This document shows positions 41,993 through 52,708 of a stretch of DNA of 64,000 bases, piece after piece. A program made the translations under genes and the position numbers. Every line of letters begins with the position of its first letter. Position 1 is the stretch's first letter. The DNA is from Phytophthora hibernalis (lineage: Eukaryota; Oomycota; Peronosporomycetes; Peronosporales; Peronosporaceae), in the NCBI GenBank assembly GCA_012656075.1, contig JAAKBF010000345.1:1-64000 (forward strand), in the 5' to 3' direction. The notes below the pieces were generated by a model, which was given only the letters and a program-made list of their open reading frames with translations, searched no databases and was not told the origin of the DNA.

Positions 41993-43493
41993 GAAAGCTC
42001 CGGTCAGGTAAAATAATAGAGAGAGATGTCACTCGCCGTGGAATGACAGCCTCTTTTCCGCCACAAAGTCGAATCGTCAGTGGTCGGGCGTGATCGCGGA
42101 TAGTCAGTCCGGCACGCGCGGCAAAGTGCGGGCACACGGCATTGAACGATGCACCGCTGTCAATAAAAGCTGAGTCTGGTTGATCTTCAACGAAGCCTTG
42201 AAGTTGTAGGTGGCCATGTTGGGAAAAGTATTGGCGCATCAAAGCTACGTCGTCGTTTTCATAGTCGACGGAGCCTTGACTGCCAGAGGCTGGACGCGGT
42301 GCTGCTGCATGGCCTACAGTAGCGGCGTCATTCTCGGTGGGGCGCCAGCCCACCGAGCGTCCTAGTTTTTGGCGCACCGGTGTCCGTGCCAGGACAACCG
42401 GGCGACTTGTGACCCAGGACGCCGCACTTGAAGCAAGTCGGCGTCGTTGTACCTCCCGAACTTGACATCGATTTTGGCGGGACCTTCGAATTTGAAGTTC
42501 CCGCCTCAGTTCCTCTTCCCTTTCCTTGCTGGTAGCGATTCTCCTTGCGGTCTTGCTTGGGTGCACCAGCCGTTGAACCTTGCTTCGATGTTGGCGCTCT
42601 ACGGGCGTCTGTGCGTGGTCGATCGTGTCCTTCAAGGTAAGAGGACAGTTTTGCGAGACGTAGGAGTTCGTTTCAGCGCGCAGGTTCTGCTGATAGAACC
42701 AGCGCTTCACGATTTCAGGCATGGTGATCGACGACATCGACAGCAGCTGCATGAACTTCGTGCTGTATTCTTGTTGCGTGCCTGTAACTTGCAGGTCGTG
42801 CATCTTCGTCAATAACTTGAACTCGTAATCGCTGTCGCGATATCGGGCCCTTATTTGCTGTTTGAACAGCGGCCAGGGACGGGGATTACTGCCCATCGCA
42901 TGCTTGAATTCACGGTACCAAGCCATCGCATCCACGCCCAGAAATGGTACAACCACGTCGACGAAGCGAGAGTCGTTGCTGATCATCTCGAGCGTGTACG
43001 CAGCGAAGTGCTCTTCAATGTGGAATAGCCACAGCTCCAAATCATCCTCGGGCGTAGGTGGATTCGCCTTCTGCTTTTGGCGGTTAGCACGCGATTGCAT
43101 CTCGTACATTTCCTGTTGGAACCTTGCCTGCTGCGCCATGAAGGCATGCATCTGCTGCTGGCTGGTAGTAATTGCTTGTTGCTGTAGCGAGAACATACTC
43201 ACTAAGCTAGCCAACATCTGGGCCGTGTCACTGGCACCAGGGGCAGTTGGGATAGGTCCAGACTGAGGAGCAGGCGGAGCTGGCCCAGTTGGCATTGCAG
43301 AGCCCTCCTCAGTACTTGCCGGTTGTGGCGGCACCTCGTGGTACTGTTGCTGCTCGGGCATGGCTCCGGGTTGAGCGTAGCCCTCCGCGTTAGGAACTTG
43401 AGCGATATCAGTGGAGTCCCTACGTGGAGCTTGGTAGGGTCGTAGATTTGGTGATTCGTCTTCGGGTTGCCGAGCGGTCTTTCTTGAGCTCAT
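41976..43493 (-). pseudogene. Gypsy gag with protease start
   Basis: A 505-residue frame. It has a Pro/Gln-rich N-terminus, a Gln-rich coiled coil and the retrotransposon gag domain (LELWLFHIEEHFAAYTLEM, FLGVDAMAWYREFKHAMG). A CCHC zinc knuckle (CFKCGVLGHKSPGC, about 42390-42435) lies in the adjacent frame, showing a local shift and back-shift. The protease triad DSGAS (AFIDSGASFNAVC) lies near 42150. It ends at 41976, where one shift leads into pol. Confidence 0.8.
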
Positions 43494-43583
43494 GCCCTGG
43501 ACAAGTCGATACGTACTTAATTGAGTTGGTACGGTGTTGCCTCGAAGGTTGTTGCAAAGCCTTCGGCTCTAATTTCGAAATTG

Positions 43584-43780
43584 TCTTGCCTTTAGTGGAG
43601 TGCTTGACCTTGAGTCTCGGTTGAGAGGCAAATTGAAGACTGAGATTGAATAGAGAATTATACAAGCTACTGCTCTCCTGCTGTAAGTGGTTTCTCTTTG
43701 GGTAGTTTTTCTGAGTGCTCGGATAAAATTCACGCTGCAACGGACGATTGCAATGCACCTAGTGATGCCATCTCCGTCAC
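43584..43780 (-). repeat. Right (5') LTR segment of the Gypsy element
   Basis: Counterpart of 38127-38350. To its right (43790-44020) are degenerate copies of a CTGCTGGAAGTGCGCGATCG-like unit that probably belong to the LTR. No clear tRNA primer-binding site is visible next to it. Confidence 0.65.
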
Positions 43781-44063
43781 ATTCGCTCTGGTGGAAGAGC
43801 GCGATTCTGCTGGAAGTGCGCGTGTGTGGTTGAGTTATCCTGCTGAAGGTCGCCTCATATTGCTGGACGTACGCAAGCGCATCGTCCTTTTCAGGCCGCC
43901 TCTCTCTGCTAGAAGTGCGTGATCGCCTCACACTTCTGAAAGCGCGCGATCGCTTCGCTCTGCTGGAAGTGCGCGATCAATTTGCTCTTGTTGAGGTGCC
44001 CAATTGCTTCGTGCGCTGCACATCGACCCTCCTCCCTCTACTCAGATAGGCTTATCGGTTACT

Positions 44064-44560
44064 ATGTCACACGAAGAACTCTGTGGAGGTGGCTGCGGGG
44101 TACCTGTAGGTGGAATTCATAAATGTCCATCCTGTTACACAAATATGCATCCTTTCTGTGGCCGCCCCATTGGAGAGGAGGGGTATGGGCAGCCGTCGTT
44201 TGCCCCCAGTGCGATACCGCTCAGCCGATGGACAAAATTTCTTCGGCCTCACCGATCATCGCTGCTTTTGATCGGGCTCGCGAGAAACAGAAACAAGATG
44301 ACCTAAGTGATGACCACAGGGAGATTTGCAGTTCGAGTGATTCTGACACGCCGGATGCGAACGAAGTTCGCGACGAGGTGGATACCACCAACAACTTCAC
44401 CTCCTCAGCCGATTCTAATTCATATCAATACATGGTAAATTTGCGCTTTCATCGTTCAGATACTCACATTATTTCTTGTTCACCATTATATAATGTGAGT
44501 GTCATTACTTTTTCGTTTACCATAATTAGCGTGTGTGGGAAAAATAATGACACACGTTAA
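44064..44560 (+). pseudogene. Zinc-binding N-terminal domain of a transposon-derived protein, frameshifted
   Basis: From the ATG at 44064: a Cys-rich module CGGGCGVPVGGIHKCPSCY, then MHPFCGRPIGEEGYGQPSF. After a shift near 44200 it reads CPQCDTAQPMD and then an acidic Ser-rich segment. Spacing suggests a double zinc site. I associate this Cys/His pattern with repetitive oomycete proteins, not with a named host gene. The later part runs into a mariner-type MITE and stops at 44560. Confidence 0.4.
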
Positions 44561-44637
44561 TTATTGTGATGATTTGAAATTTATCCTTACAAGAATTAAC
44601 ATTAACGAGAGTGAGATTAATTACGGTAACCACTGTA
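44510..44637. mobile_element. Small mariner-type MITE
   Basis: The left end TTTACCATAATTAGCGTGTG and the inverted right end TAATTACGGTAACCACTG, followed by TA, form terminal inverted repeats. The right end matches 37717-37736 exactly over 20 bp. Confidence 0.5.
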
Positions 44638-44781
44638 GCCCTTTTGAGTATAATTCTTTTATCTTCTTATATCTTCTTATAACCTTGAGAAGATTTTGAT
44701 ATGGATGAATAACAATGTCTCTCCGACCAAACTTCATCTCTGTATGGTACATATTAGCCAATGAGATTGGTCTTTAATTCG

Positions 44782-44846
44782 TTTTGGCCAATAAAAACCA
44801 TCTCTATGGTTTTTGGCCAATAAAAACCATCTCTATGGTTTTTGGC
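44782..44846. repeat. 29-bp tandem repeat with internal hairpin
   Basis: Two full copies of a unit holding TTGGCCAATAAAAACCATC and the start of a third. Each has the inverted pair AAAACCAT / ATGGTTTT around CTCT. Confidence 0.85.
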
Positions 44847-45027
44847 GAATCGAATCACGTCAACGATTTTATTTTATCCAATAAAAATACGATTTTACGT
44901 TGCAGTCGGAAGCTGAGCGATTCCGACATATCTGGTCGGAGCTGACGCCCAGATATGTGTATCGTGCTACAAGCGAGAGGTGCGCAACGTATCACTCGCA
45001 TATTTGCCGCCTCTCCGACCAAGAGTA

Positions 45028-47033
45028 ATGAGCCTAAACGATTTGAAGCCCGCCAACACCAAGCGCGCGCGCGACCATAAAGGCGTTCAATCGCTTCCTC
45101 TCCGCCGAGGGCACGAGCATGGAGCATGTCAAGGTGTTGATCGTTGTCGATCCAAGCCGCGCGGGTGGCATCCTAGTGGACAAGCTCGGTGTATACCTAG
45201 CATTCCAAGGGGCTGCACTTGTCGCGCCACTCCGTCGCTCAATATTTCCGCCAAGCGAAGTGCTGGCTCCTCGACGAGTACCCTGTTCAAGGTGGAGCTG
45301 TGGCCCGACAGCTGCTAGGTTTGGGGCGTACCCTTGAACAGCACTGCATCAAACGCGAGAGTGGTGGGTTTGTCAAGAAAGCGGTTGCATGCACGAAGGA
45401 TGATCTCAAGAAGATGACAAGTTATCTGTATTCAACGGCCTGCTGTGCGTCAGACTACCAAGATTCAGCACTGCTATGCCTATTGTGGTATCTCTTCGGG
45501 CGCGCTTCGGACCTGACCTTTGTCCGGAAGCAGCAGCTCACCATCGGTGCTGGTGGCGTGTTCTTCATCCGCTTCATCCGCGTGAAGACGTCAGACGAGC
45601 AGACACTGTCGCTCTTTCCCGACGAAGACTTCATGACTTGCCCGCTGCTGGCGCTCGCTCTGGCCTTGATCATGCAGGAGTCGCCGTGCGCAGTGCTGAT
45701 CAATCACTTGCCAGTGCAGTCGAAGGACGTCCCTGTTGAGCTGACCGACTCGATCCCATTGCTGGATCTGCTTGAAGACAGCGGCGCCCTAGATTCTTCT
45801 CAGACGTCGAAGAGAAGCACGACCGTCCACACGACACCGACAGTCGGAGTCCACGCTCTTGTCAACCGCTTGCTCGATCGTGTTGTTGGTCCAGCTGGAT
45901 TCGAAGAGCCGCTGACCTCTCATTCGTTTCGACGTGGCGGCGCGCAGCATGCGAACGCGAGCTCAGAGCTGACGGCGCAGTGTATATTAGATCGCGGAGC
46001 CTGGAACTTGACCACGACCAACAAAGCCTTCGCGTACGTCTTCAATACTCCGAAAGAAGACCATCAAGTAGCCAAGGTGCTGAGCGGGATGGCGCCAAAG
46101 CAAGCCTGTGTTCTTCCGTCACTTGAAGTCTTCGACTCGACTACACAAGAGGATATTAGAGAGGTTAGCCGCAAGCTCTTCAATTCGAGTCATGCTCTGG
46201 GTAACAAGGCCTTCAATGTCTGCGCTGCTGTGAGAGATGTGCTGACAGCAACTATCTTCCTCCACTACCCGTCGTTGATGAAGACCAACGCGCAGGCGCC
46301 TGCAATGAAGACGATCCAGCGATGCGTTGAAGCCTCTGGTTTGACGATGACGAGTCTGCTTGCTTGGTCACAGCAACTCACGAGGTCAAAAGCTCAAGCC
46401 AACACCACCGCAGATGACCTGATGGAAGGAAACGTGAAGGCCAAAGTTGCGTTCGAACATCAGACTGCCTTGATTGAAAGGTTAATCGAGGTCAACCGTA
46501 GCCTCGAGGCTCGAGTCAAATCCCTAGAAGCTGCAAATACCAACACTGAAGCGAAATCATCAGCACATGTAGATCAAGCCAAGCGACCAAGAGATGAAGA
46601 TGAAATCGTACCGGTGAAGCGCCGACGCCGCTCAAAGACGATACCACTTATGGACACCTGGTTCGCGTGGTACACTGCCGTTCCGCGCGGATGGCTAAGC
46701 ACGGACAAGCACAAGAAATCAGATGCCAAGCAGCTTGTGGCCTTCATGAAGCTCTTCATCGAAGACGGATACACGCTCGACGAGTCATCGTCCAGCTACA
46801 AGGATAATGTCCGTCAGCTCGGAGAGTTAGCGTCAAGCAAAGTCACTGCGTACCTTGGCGCGCGAGGCGTACCGTCAAAGGGATCCAACGCTGTACTCAA
46901 GGCACTTCGGCAGCTGCATCGCGAGGGAAGCCTCAACGACCTCATCAACGCCTATCGCCAGCGTCTCGCCATCGATAGAGTTGTAGACCCTGCACCAATT
47001 CATCACCAAGGCACACTCAAGCTGCTCCCGTAA
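45028..47033 (+). CDS. Crypton tyrosine recombinase, frameshifted near the N-terminus
   Basis: A DNA-transposon-encoded YR recombinase of more than 600 residues. The ATG at 45028 leads, after shifts near 45070 and 45205, into a frame that is then uninterrupted to 47033. The N-terminal SAM-like part includes LVDKLGVYLAF and YFRQAKCWLLDEYP. The catalytic domain shows LFGRASDLTFV (first Arg), RVKTSDEQ, TSHSFRRGGAQHAN (HxxR) and NKAFAYVFNTP (candidate nucleophile Tyr). A C-terminal extension has a basic KRRRRSK stretch and a second conserved region (DTWFAWYTAVPRGW). Cryptons integrate by site-specific recombination and do not need inverted repeats. Only the two early shifts stand between this copy and an intact gene. 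Confidence 0.85.
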
Positions 47034-47118
47034 CGCAACACGATCTTCTTTCCACGTCCTTGTAGTCGGTGCTTCCGTTGATATCAGGTCTGCAGCCGTC
47101 ATTCGAGCATAGAAAATT

Positions 47119-47183
47119 TACCGATGGGCGGAATCGAACCACCTTCTTCCCTTTCGGGAGCTCTTCCATTGAGCTACATCGGT
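47119..47183 (-). ncRNA. tRNA-like element with shortened anticodon arm (SINE head or tRNA pseudogene)
   Basis: On the minus strand a 7-bp acceptor stem (ACCGATG / CATCGGT), a D-arm (GCTC, 7-nt loop, GAGC) and a T-arm (GGTGG TTCGATT CCGCC) pair well. A and B boxes fit RNA polymerase III (TAGCTCAATGGAAG and GGTTCGATTCC). Where a 17-nt anticodon arm should be there is only TCCC GAAA GGGA, a 4-bp stem with a GNRA tetraloop. A TTTT terminator follows within 6 nt. Thus no anticodon can be read. Confidence 0.65.
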
Positions 47184-47717
47184 GGGGTTAGACAACAACC
47201 TCGCAGGGGTACTCGTCTGGAGTGCTCGACGGGGAATTAACGGTGATTCACAGTTCTTCGTGGCCGCGACAAACCCTCTAAGGTGACCGATGCTCGGTAC
47301 ACCCCCTCAATTCACCGCGCCGGGTGGTCAATCGAGCACTGAGCTCACAGGGCAAAATGGCGCAGCAAAATTGCACGTGCGCCACTCATTTACGAGGCGT
47401 AATTACGTATACCACCTATCAAGGAGCCAATCATTTGAGAGGATGTATTTTTACGAAACCTCCACAATCTGGTGTGATATAAAATTTTGCGATGCGTCGG
47501 ATGCTGGTCGGAGTTGCACTGACGGTCGGAGACGTGACGATATGGGCTATACCCTTCTTTTATCCATCCCTGTACCATGGTACTTCGAAGTATACAACAG
47601 GTTTCGAGTGATATAAAAAGACCAATAGGGATTAGGGAACTGAAAAACAAGCCCAACCACCCCGCTGTTTTAATCTACCCACCCTCCATGCATGGAAAAC
47701 CCGGGTTTTCCGGAACC
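47184..47717. other. Spacer without a gene
   Basis: Mixed composition; contains GTACCATGGTAC near 47572. Frames on both strands lack recognisable motifs. Confidence 0.45.
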
Positions 47718-47963
47718 CTGGTTGTGAGGACTCGATGCTCGCGGTTGCACTTTTGTATTTTGTCTGTACTGTGTGTACATAACATAATATGTGCATAACA
47801 TAATATGTGCACATAACATAATATGTGCATAACATAATATGTGCACACAGTACAGACAAAATACAAAAATGCAACCGCGAGCATCGAGTCCCTCACATAT
47901 TATACACACAGTACTGACAAAATACAAAAATGCAACCGCGAGCATCGAGTCCCTCACAACCAG
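47718..47963. repeat. 246-bp inverted-repeat element with a duplicated right arm and a microsatellite core
   Basis: The left arm begins CTGGTTGTGAGGACTCGATG. The right end is its inverted match, ending CCTCACAACCAG. The arm recurs once more at about 47846-47899, so two inverted copies oppose one. Between them is a run of about four ATAACATAATATGTGC units. Probably a MITE with arm duplication; no target duplication is evident. Confidence 0.75.
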
Positions 47964-48332
47964 TAATATTATTACTACATGTACTAAATATAGTACTCAT
48001 ATTTTATAAGCAACATATTTATTTTAAAGTACTATAGTACGTAGCTTCAATAGTGTTAAAAATAATAAATAAAACCAAGTTTTTCTACTACTGTAGTACT
48101 GGTAAAACATTCAAGTGCGTCCAAAATGCTACTGTAGTACTATTAATACGTAGTACACGACAGCTACCGGTAAATGGAGGCAAATACCGGTAGATTTCTT
48201 TGTATTAACGGTACACTAATTATGCAATTCTACTAAACGTAATACCGTTCTTGCAATAGAATTTGAGCACTTCAAAAAGGTTTTTACATTAATGGAAAGG
48301 AAAAACTTCCGTATGCGCTAGCTATCGAATAT
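47964..48332. other. AT-rich spacer rich in TACTGTAGTA motifs
   Basis: No gene. Several partly palindromic CTACTGTAGTACT motifs (about 48087, 48128), GTACTATAGTAC (48028) and two TACCGGTA sites. Confidence 0.5.
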
Positions 48333-49756
48333 CTACTGAGGGGTAGTGGTCGACTTGTAGACACCGTCCTTCTCCACGTCGCTCTGCTTGATGACCGAAT
48401 TGAAAGACTCGCGGGTGAAGTCGTCGGCGCCGTGTAGCTTCTGGTAGAACTCAGCGTCCATCTCATCGAAGCCCTGCTCGTTGTCGAACATGCAGAACCA
48501 AGTGAGAGGGATCGACACAAGCGTGATAGCAGCGAAGGTGTAGAAGGCACCATCGTAGCCGAAGCTCTCGTTCTCGACCCAGATGGAGAAGCCGAACGAG
48601 CCGATGGCGGCACCGGCCTTACCGGCAGCAGCAGACATACCGTGGCACGTCGAACGGATCGGCGTGGGGAACATCTCAGTCGGCATCACGAACGTCGACG
48701 TGTTGGGTCCGAAGTTGGAGAAGAAGAGCGCAAGGCCGTACAGAATGATGAAGAGCACAGCCTCCTCCTGGATGCTGTCCCAGAAGATGGCGAGCACCAG
48801 GAACAGCACCGTCATGACGACGAAACCCTGGAGCTGGATGACCTTGCGACCCAGACGGTTGATGAAGTATACCGCAACGTAGTAACCCGGGAGGGCCATG
48901 AGAGCGACGAAGGCGTTCTGCGTCGTCACGACCTGCAGAGAGGCGTTCTTGACACCGACAACCGACAGGATACTGGCCGAGAAGAGGTTCTGGGCGTAGA
49001 ACACAATGTCGAACAGGAACCACGTGCCGGCCGTACCCAAAGGCTCACGCCGTAGTTACGGATGATGAAAGACAGACGTGCGCGCGAGGCAGTGGGGCCG
49101 TTGGCAGCAGCCTGACGACGCTCCTCCGCGGCCTTGTAGGCGTCGGTCTCCTCGGCGGTAATGCGCCAGTAGCACACGACGCAGGCCGGGATGACACCAA
49201 TGCCGAACAGCAGACGCCACACCGTCTCGAGACGCGAGTCGGCGTTGTTGCCCTTCTCACCGTTGGCGAGAGCCTGGATGATGAGGTTACCGAGGATAGC
49301 GGCCGTCAGCGAGCCGACACCCTGCAGCGAGAAGGTGAGCGCCACACGTTTGTTGCGGTCGGCGACGGACGTGGCATCTTCGGCCGTGGACGAAGCAGCG
49401 AGTGGGTACTCGCCACCAATGCCGACTCCGAGGATGAAGCGGGCCACAACCAGGAACCACAGCGTGCCCTCGGCCGAACCACCGTAAGCGACGGTACAGA
49501 GGATTCCGCCCACGATGAGCAGGGCGCACGTGGCAATCATGTTGACACGACGACCGAAGACGTCACCCAGGTACCCGAAGGCGAGCTGGCCCACCACGGC
49601 GCCGATGAGCGCAGCAGCCGAGACCCACGACTTCATGTTGGACGTGTACACGTCCTTGCCGTACTGCTCCGTGAGCACGACGTTGACGACGTTCATGACG
49701 AACAGGTCGTAGGCATCGTTGAAGAAGCCGAGGCCGCGCACCAGGAACTTGTTCAT
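48333..49756 (-). CDS. Phosphate:H+ symporter family transporter, copy 3, one frameshift
   Basis: Starts at the ATG at 49756 with MNKFLVRGLGFFNDAYDLF and has the same architecture as copies 1 and 2, including GGEYPL, TFSLQG, NFGPN and a final acidic stretch before the tail. A single 1-nt shift near 49037, beside a CTTTGGG run, falls just before GTAGTWFLFDIVFYAQNLF. The next frame continues perfectly to the stop at 48333. It is clearly diverged from copies 1 and 2 (for example EQGFDEMDAEF against VPIEEMDADF). With the base restored it would be about 474 residues. The shift resembles those in the single-copy genes, so I would not call it a pseudogene. Confidence 0.85.
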
Positions 49757-49800
49757 CTTTCTGCTCTCGGAAGGAAGGCTGGACTTGCGAGGAGCGAGGC

Positions 49801-49816
49801 AAAAAGCGGAATGAGC
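49801..49816 (-). promoter_or_regulatory. Oomycete initiator-like element of transporter copy 3
   Basis: On the minus strand GCTCATTCCGCTTTTT matches GCTCATTYYNCAWTTT at 15 of 16 positions, 44 nt upstream of the ATG. The best match in the window. Confidence 0.7.
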
Positions 49817-51226
49817 AGAGTCATCTCGCTGTGATCGATCGGCGCCATGACGGACGGAAGGTGGTTGGCAGCGAAAGTCTCACGTTACACCCGATCGGAT
49901 CTGATTAGCAAGTCGCGGATAAAAAGAACCCGTGGTGCAACGGTATGGTTGCAGTGGTGCAGAGACCGCGACCACATGAAGGATAGCCGGTGCGCTGAGA
50001 CCCTGGAGATTCATGGGCGGCGCAGTGCATGTGCTGTTACTGCTGCCGTATGATGCACACGCGGCGAGCGCCATGCGAATCATAGGAGATTCCTGGTGGA
50101 GACCGAACGCGCGACGTGCAATGTAAACAGACCGGACGGTGTGGGCCAAATCTAGGCCGGATTAAAATTGGGCGGGTATTAAATTAATGCCGTCGAGAGA
50201 TTAATGCGGCACCGCCGAGTGTGTGGCCGAGCGTCGTCGCCGCGGATGCAAAGTCTCGCATAATGGAGTTGGTCGCGATCGGGCTTCGCATTCTGGCGAA
50301 TTTAATTTTAATTTAACCCAAAATTCCCTATTCCCCTGACTATCCGTCAGTGTGTGGGCCAGTTTCAAAAAGCCGGAGGCTCGCGCTCAGTTATTTGGCA
50401 CCCACAAAATATATGTACCTATTAATGCATGTGCATCGCCAGAGTTTGTCCACAGTTTTGGAGCTGTTGTTTCTGCAGATACTTTCGTGAAAGTAACTTC
50501 GGACACCGAGACGCGGTTGGCGAATTCGGAACCTGAGAGGTGTCATCAAGGGCCTGCGCGCCTAGCTCAGTGAGCTGGGCGACGGACGCCCTCCTCACTG
50601 AGTTGGGCAGCGAAGATGAGCGCGCCAGGCATCGTCTCAAAGTGTGGCCGGTTCGGCGCCAGGATACAACCCGGAAATTAGAGATTCGCCGGCGCTTGTC
50701 GAGCTGTCCTGAAGAATGCACCGCCACGAGGCTAAAATCTGGAGATTCGTCCCCATCGGGCTTGGCCGCTCCCATGAACTGTACCAAACGGTCATAAACT
50801 GGGCTTTAGAGAGATTAAAATTCTCCTGCCACAGCCGGGTCAAATCAATTAATATACACACAAAAAAGTGACCCGAAACTTTAGGGTCTTACACTTGATA
50901 ATTTAACGTTAGGATTCCTAAAGTTAAATTGTCCCCTAACTGAGGAATCTCAATTTTAACGTCTGGAAAAAGTTGGAAGGCGACTCAGTCTACAGGACAC
51001 TTTACCGGGCCGTAGGCGGGTGCTGCGGAGGTAGTCCAGGGAGCGACGCATGCCGATCACTCTTGTTGTAAGCATTAAGGCTTATGTTGGTGCCGCGCAG
51101 GTTTCATATTTTTGAACCCGCAAAACAAACGTTTGCTACAACATCACAGGCTAAAGTTAAACGTCGTTGATTTCAGAACTTATTAAAACTCAGTTCCATT
51201 GTGCGAGCAAGGCTACCCCGTGAGTC
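49817..51226. other. Intergenic region between transporter copies 3 and 4
   Basis: About 1.4 kb without a supported gene. It holds an AT-rich block (50160-50330), an imperfect inverted repeat around CTCAGTGAG (50560-50610) and a 29-bp near-perfect palindrome at 50901-50929. Confidence 0.5.
50901..50929. repeat. 29-bp near-perfect palindrome
   Basis: ATTTAACGTTAGGA facing TCCTAAAGTTAAAT, with one mismatched pair and a 1-nt centre. Related TTTAACG/CCTAA pieces lie on both sides (50878-50970), suggesting a foldback repeat. Confidence 0.75.
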
Positions 51227-52645
51227 TCATGACGACGTGGTTGGAGTCACAATAGCCTTGTAGCCGATTTCCTTGTCCTGCTCAGCGCCTTTCGACGCGA
51301 ATGAGTCCCGAGTGAAATCGTCCTCTCCGTGAAGCTTGCGGTAGAAATCCGCATCCATCTCTTCAATGGGAACGTTGTTGTCGAACACACAGAACCACGT
51401 CAGCGGGATCGACACGAACGCGATCGCGCAGAAGGTGTAGAAAGCACCATCGTAGCCGAAGCTCTCGTTTTCGACCCAGATCGAGAAACCGAACGAGCCG
51501 ATAGCCGCACCAGCTCTGCCACACGCGGCCGAGAGTCCATGGCATGTTGATCGGATAGGCGTCGGGTACATCTCGGTGGGCAACACGAACGTGGCCGTGT
51601 TGGGGCCGAAGTTCGAGAAAAATAGCGTCAAGCCGTACAGGATGATGAAGAGCACGGTCTGGTCCTGCAGATCATCCCAGAAGATGGCCAAGATGAGGCA
51701 GAGTACACCCATGAAGAAGAAACCCTGAATCGCCATCTTCTTGCGGCCGAGGCTGTTGATAAAGTAGATGGCGACGAAGTAGCCGGGCAGAGCAAGCAGC
51801 GCCACGAACGCATTCATCACCGTAACTTGTCGTAGAGATGAATTGGAAACTCCGATCACGGACAAGATGCTGGCGGAGAACAGATTCTGCGCGTAGTAGA
51901 TGATGTCGAAGAGGAACCACGTTCCTGCAGTACCCATAAGACTGACCCAGTAGTGGCGCAGGATGAAGGACAGGCGCGCCTTCTTCTCTGAAGTGACAGC
52001 AGCTGATCGCTCTTGTACTGCTTTGTAGGCCTCCGTTTCCTCGGCCTTGATACGATAGTAGCAGATGACGATAGCAGGCACACAACCGATGCCGAAAAGC
52101 AAACGCCAGACAGTCTCCAGGCGAGAGTCGCTGTTCTCGCCAGCCTCACCGTCCGCTAAAGCCTGCACCAATAGGTTGCCAAGAATCGCGGCAAACACTT
52201 GACCCACGCCCTGCAGTGAGAATGTCATGGCGACGCGTTTGTTGCGGTCGGCAGAATTCGTTGCATCCTCGGCTGATGAACTGGCGGCTAAAGGATACTC
52301 TCCACCGATGCCAACACCAAGGATCATGCGAGCCGCGACCAGAAACCACAAAGTACCGGTAGGTGAACCGCCGTAGGCTACCGTACACAGGATGCCGCCG
52401 ACGATCAGCAGAACGCACGTCGCGATCATGTTCACCTTGCGACCGAAAACATCGCCCAGGTAGCCGAAAAGAAGCTGCCCGACGATAGCACCGATGAGAG
52501 CGGCAGCCGACACCCACGACCTGACGTACGACGTGTAGACCTCCCTTCCATATTGCTCTGTGAGCACGACGTTGACAACGTTCATGACGAAGAGATCGTA
52601 GGCGTCATTGAAAAAGCCGAGGCCACGCACGAGAAACTTGTTCAT
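51227..52645 (-). CDS. Phosphate:H+ symporter family transporter, copy 4
   Basis: An intact, intronless 472-residue member. The ATG at 52645 aligns with the other copies; the frame is open further upstream, but the initiator-like element at 52693-52708 excludes an earlier start. It shows GGEYPL, TFSLQGVGQ, GTAGTWFLFDIIYYAQNLF and NFGPN. Its protein is closest to copies 1 and 2 (shared VPIEEMDADFYRKLHGED and AEQDKEIGYK), although the DNA is clearly diverged. It has a shorter central loop (ERSAAVTSEKKARL). Same predicted role as copy 1. Confidence 0.9.
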   Translation of the reverse strand: MNKFLVRGLGFFNDAYDLFVMNVVNVVLTEQYGREVYTSYVRSWVSAAALIGAIVGQLLFGYLGDVFGRKVNMIATCVLLIVGGILCTVAYGGSPTGTLWFLVAARMILGVGIGGEYPLAASSSAEDATNSADRNKRVAMTFSLQGVGQVFAAILGNLLVQALADGEAGENSDSRLETVWRLLFGIGCVPAIVICYYRIKAEETEAYKAVQERSAAVTSEKKARLSFILRHYWVSLMGTAGTWFLFDIIYYAQNLFSASILSVIGVSNSSLRQVTVMNAFVALLALPGYFVAIYFINSLGRKKMAIQGFFFMGVLCLILAIFWDDLQDQTVLFIILYGLTLFFSNFGPNTATFVLPTEMYPTPIRSTCHGLSAACGRAGAAIGSFGFSIWVENESFGYDGAFYTFCAIAFVSIPLTWFCVFDNNVPIEEMDADFYRKLHGEDDFTRDSFASKGAEQDKEIGYKAIVTPTTSS

Positions 52646-52692
52646 GGCAGCAGAAGTTGAGTCGATAGATGCGAGTTGTCGGCCGGGGCAGT

Positions 52693-52708
52693 GAATTGGG
52701 AAATGGGC
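52693..52708 (-). promoter_or_regulatory. Oomycete initiator-like element of transporter copy 4
   Basis: On the minus strand GCCCATTTCCCAATTC matches the 16-nt consensus at 14 positions, 47 nt upstream of the ATG. Confidence 0.6.

Larger units (their letters stand above)
38351..43493 (-). mobile_element. Ty3/Gypsy chromovirus-type retrotransposon, minus orientation, decayed
   Basis: Internal region read right to left: gag with a CCHC knuckle, aspartic protease, reverse transcriptase, RNase H, HHCC integrase and a chromodomain. That order (integrase after RNase H) defines Ty3/Gypsy, and the chromodomain defines chromoviruses. LTR segments flank it. Multiple frame changes and an internal insertion show it is inactive. 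Confidence 0.85.

Noticed and set aside
47119..47183. Functional tRNA gene
   Set aside because: The anticodon arm is about 6-7 nt too short and no anticodon can be placed.
47718..47963. CRISPR-like array
   Set aside because: The repeats are adjacent or inverted with no unique spacers, in a eukaryotic genome; it is a foldback element with a microsatellite.
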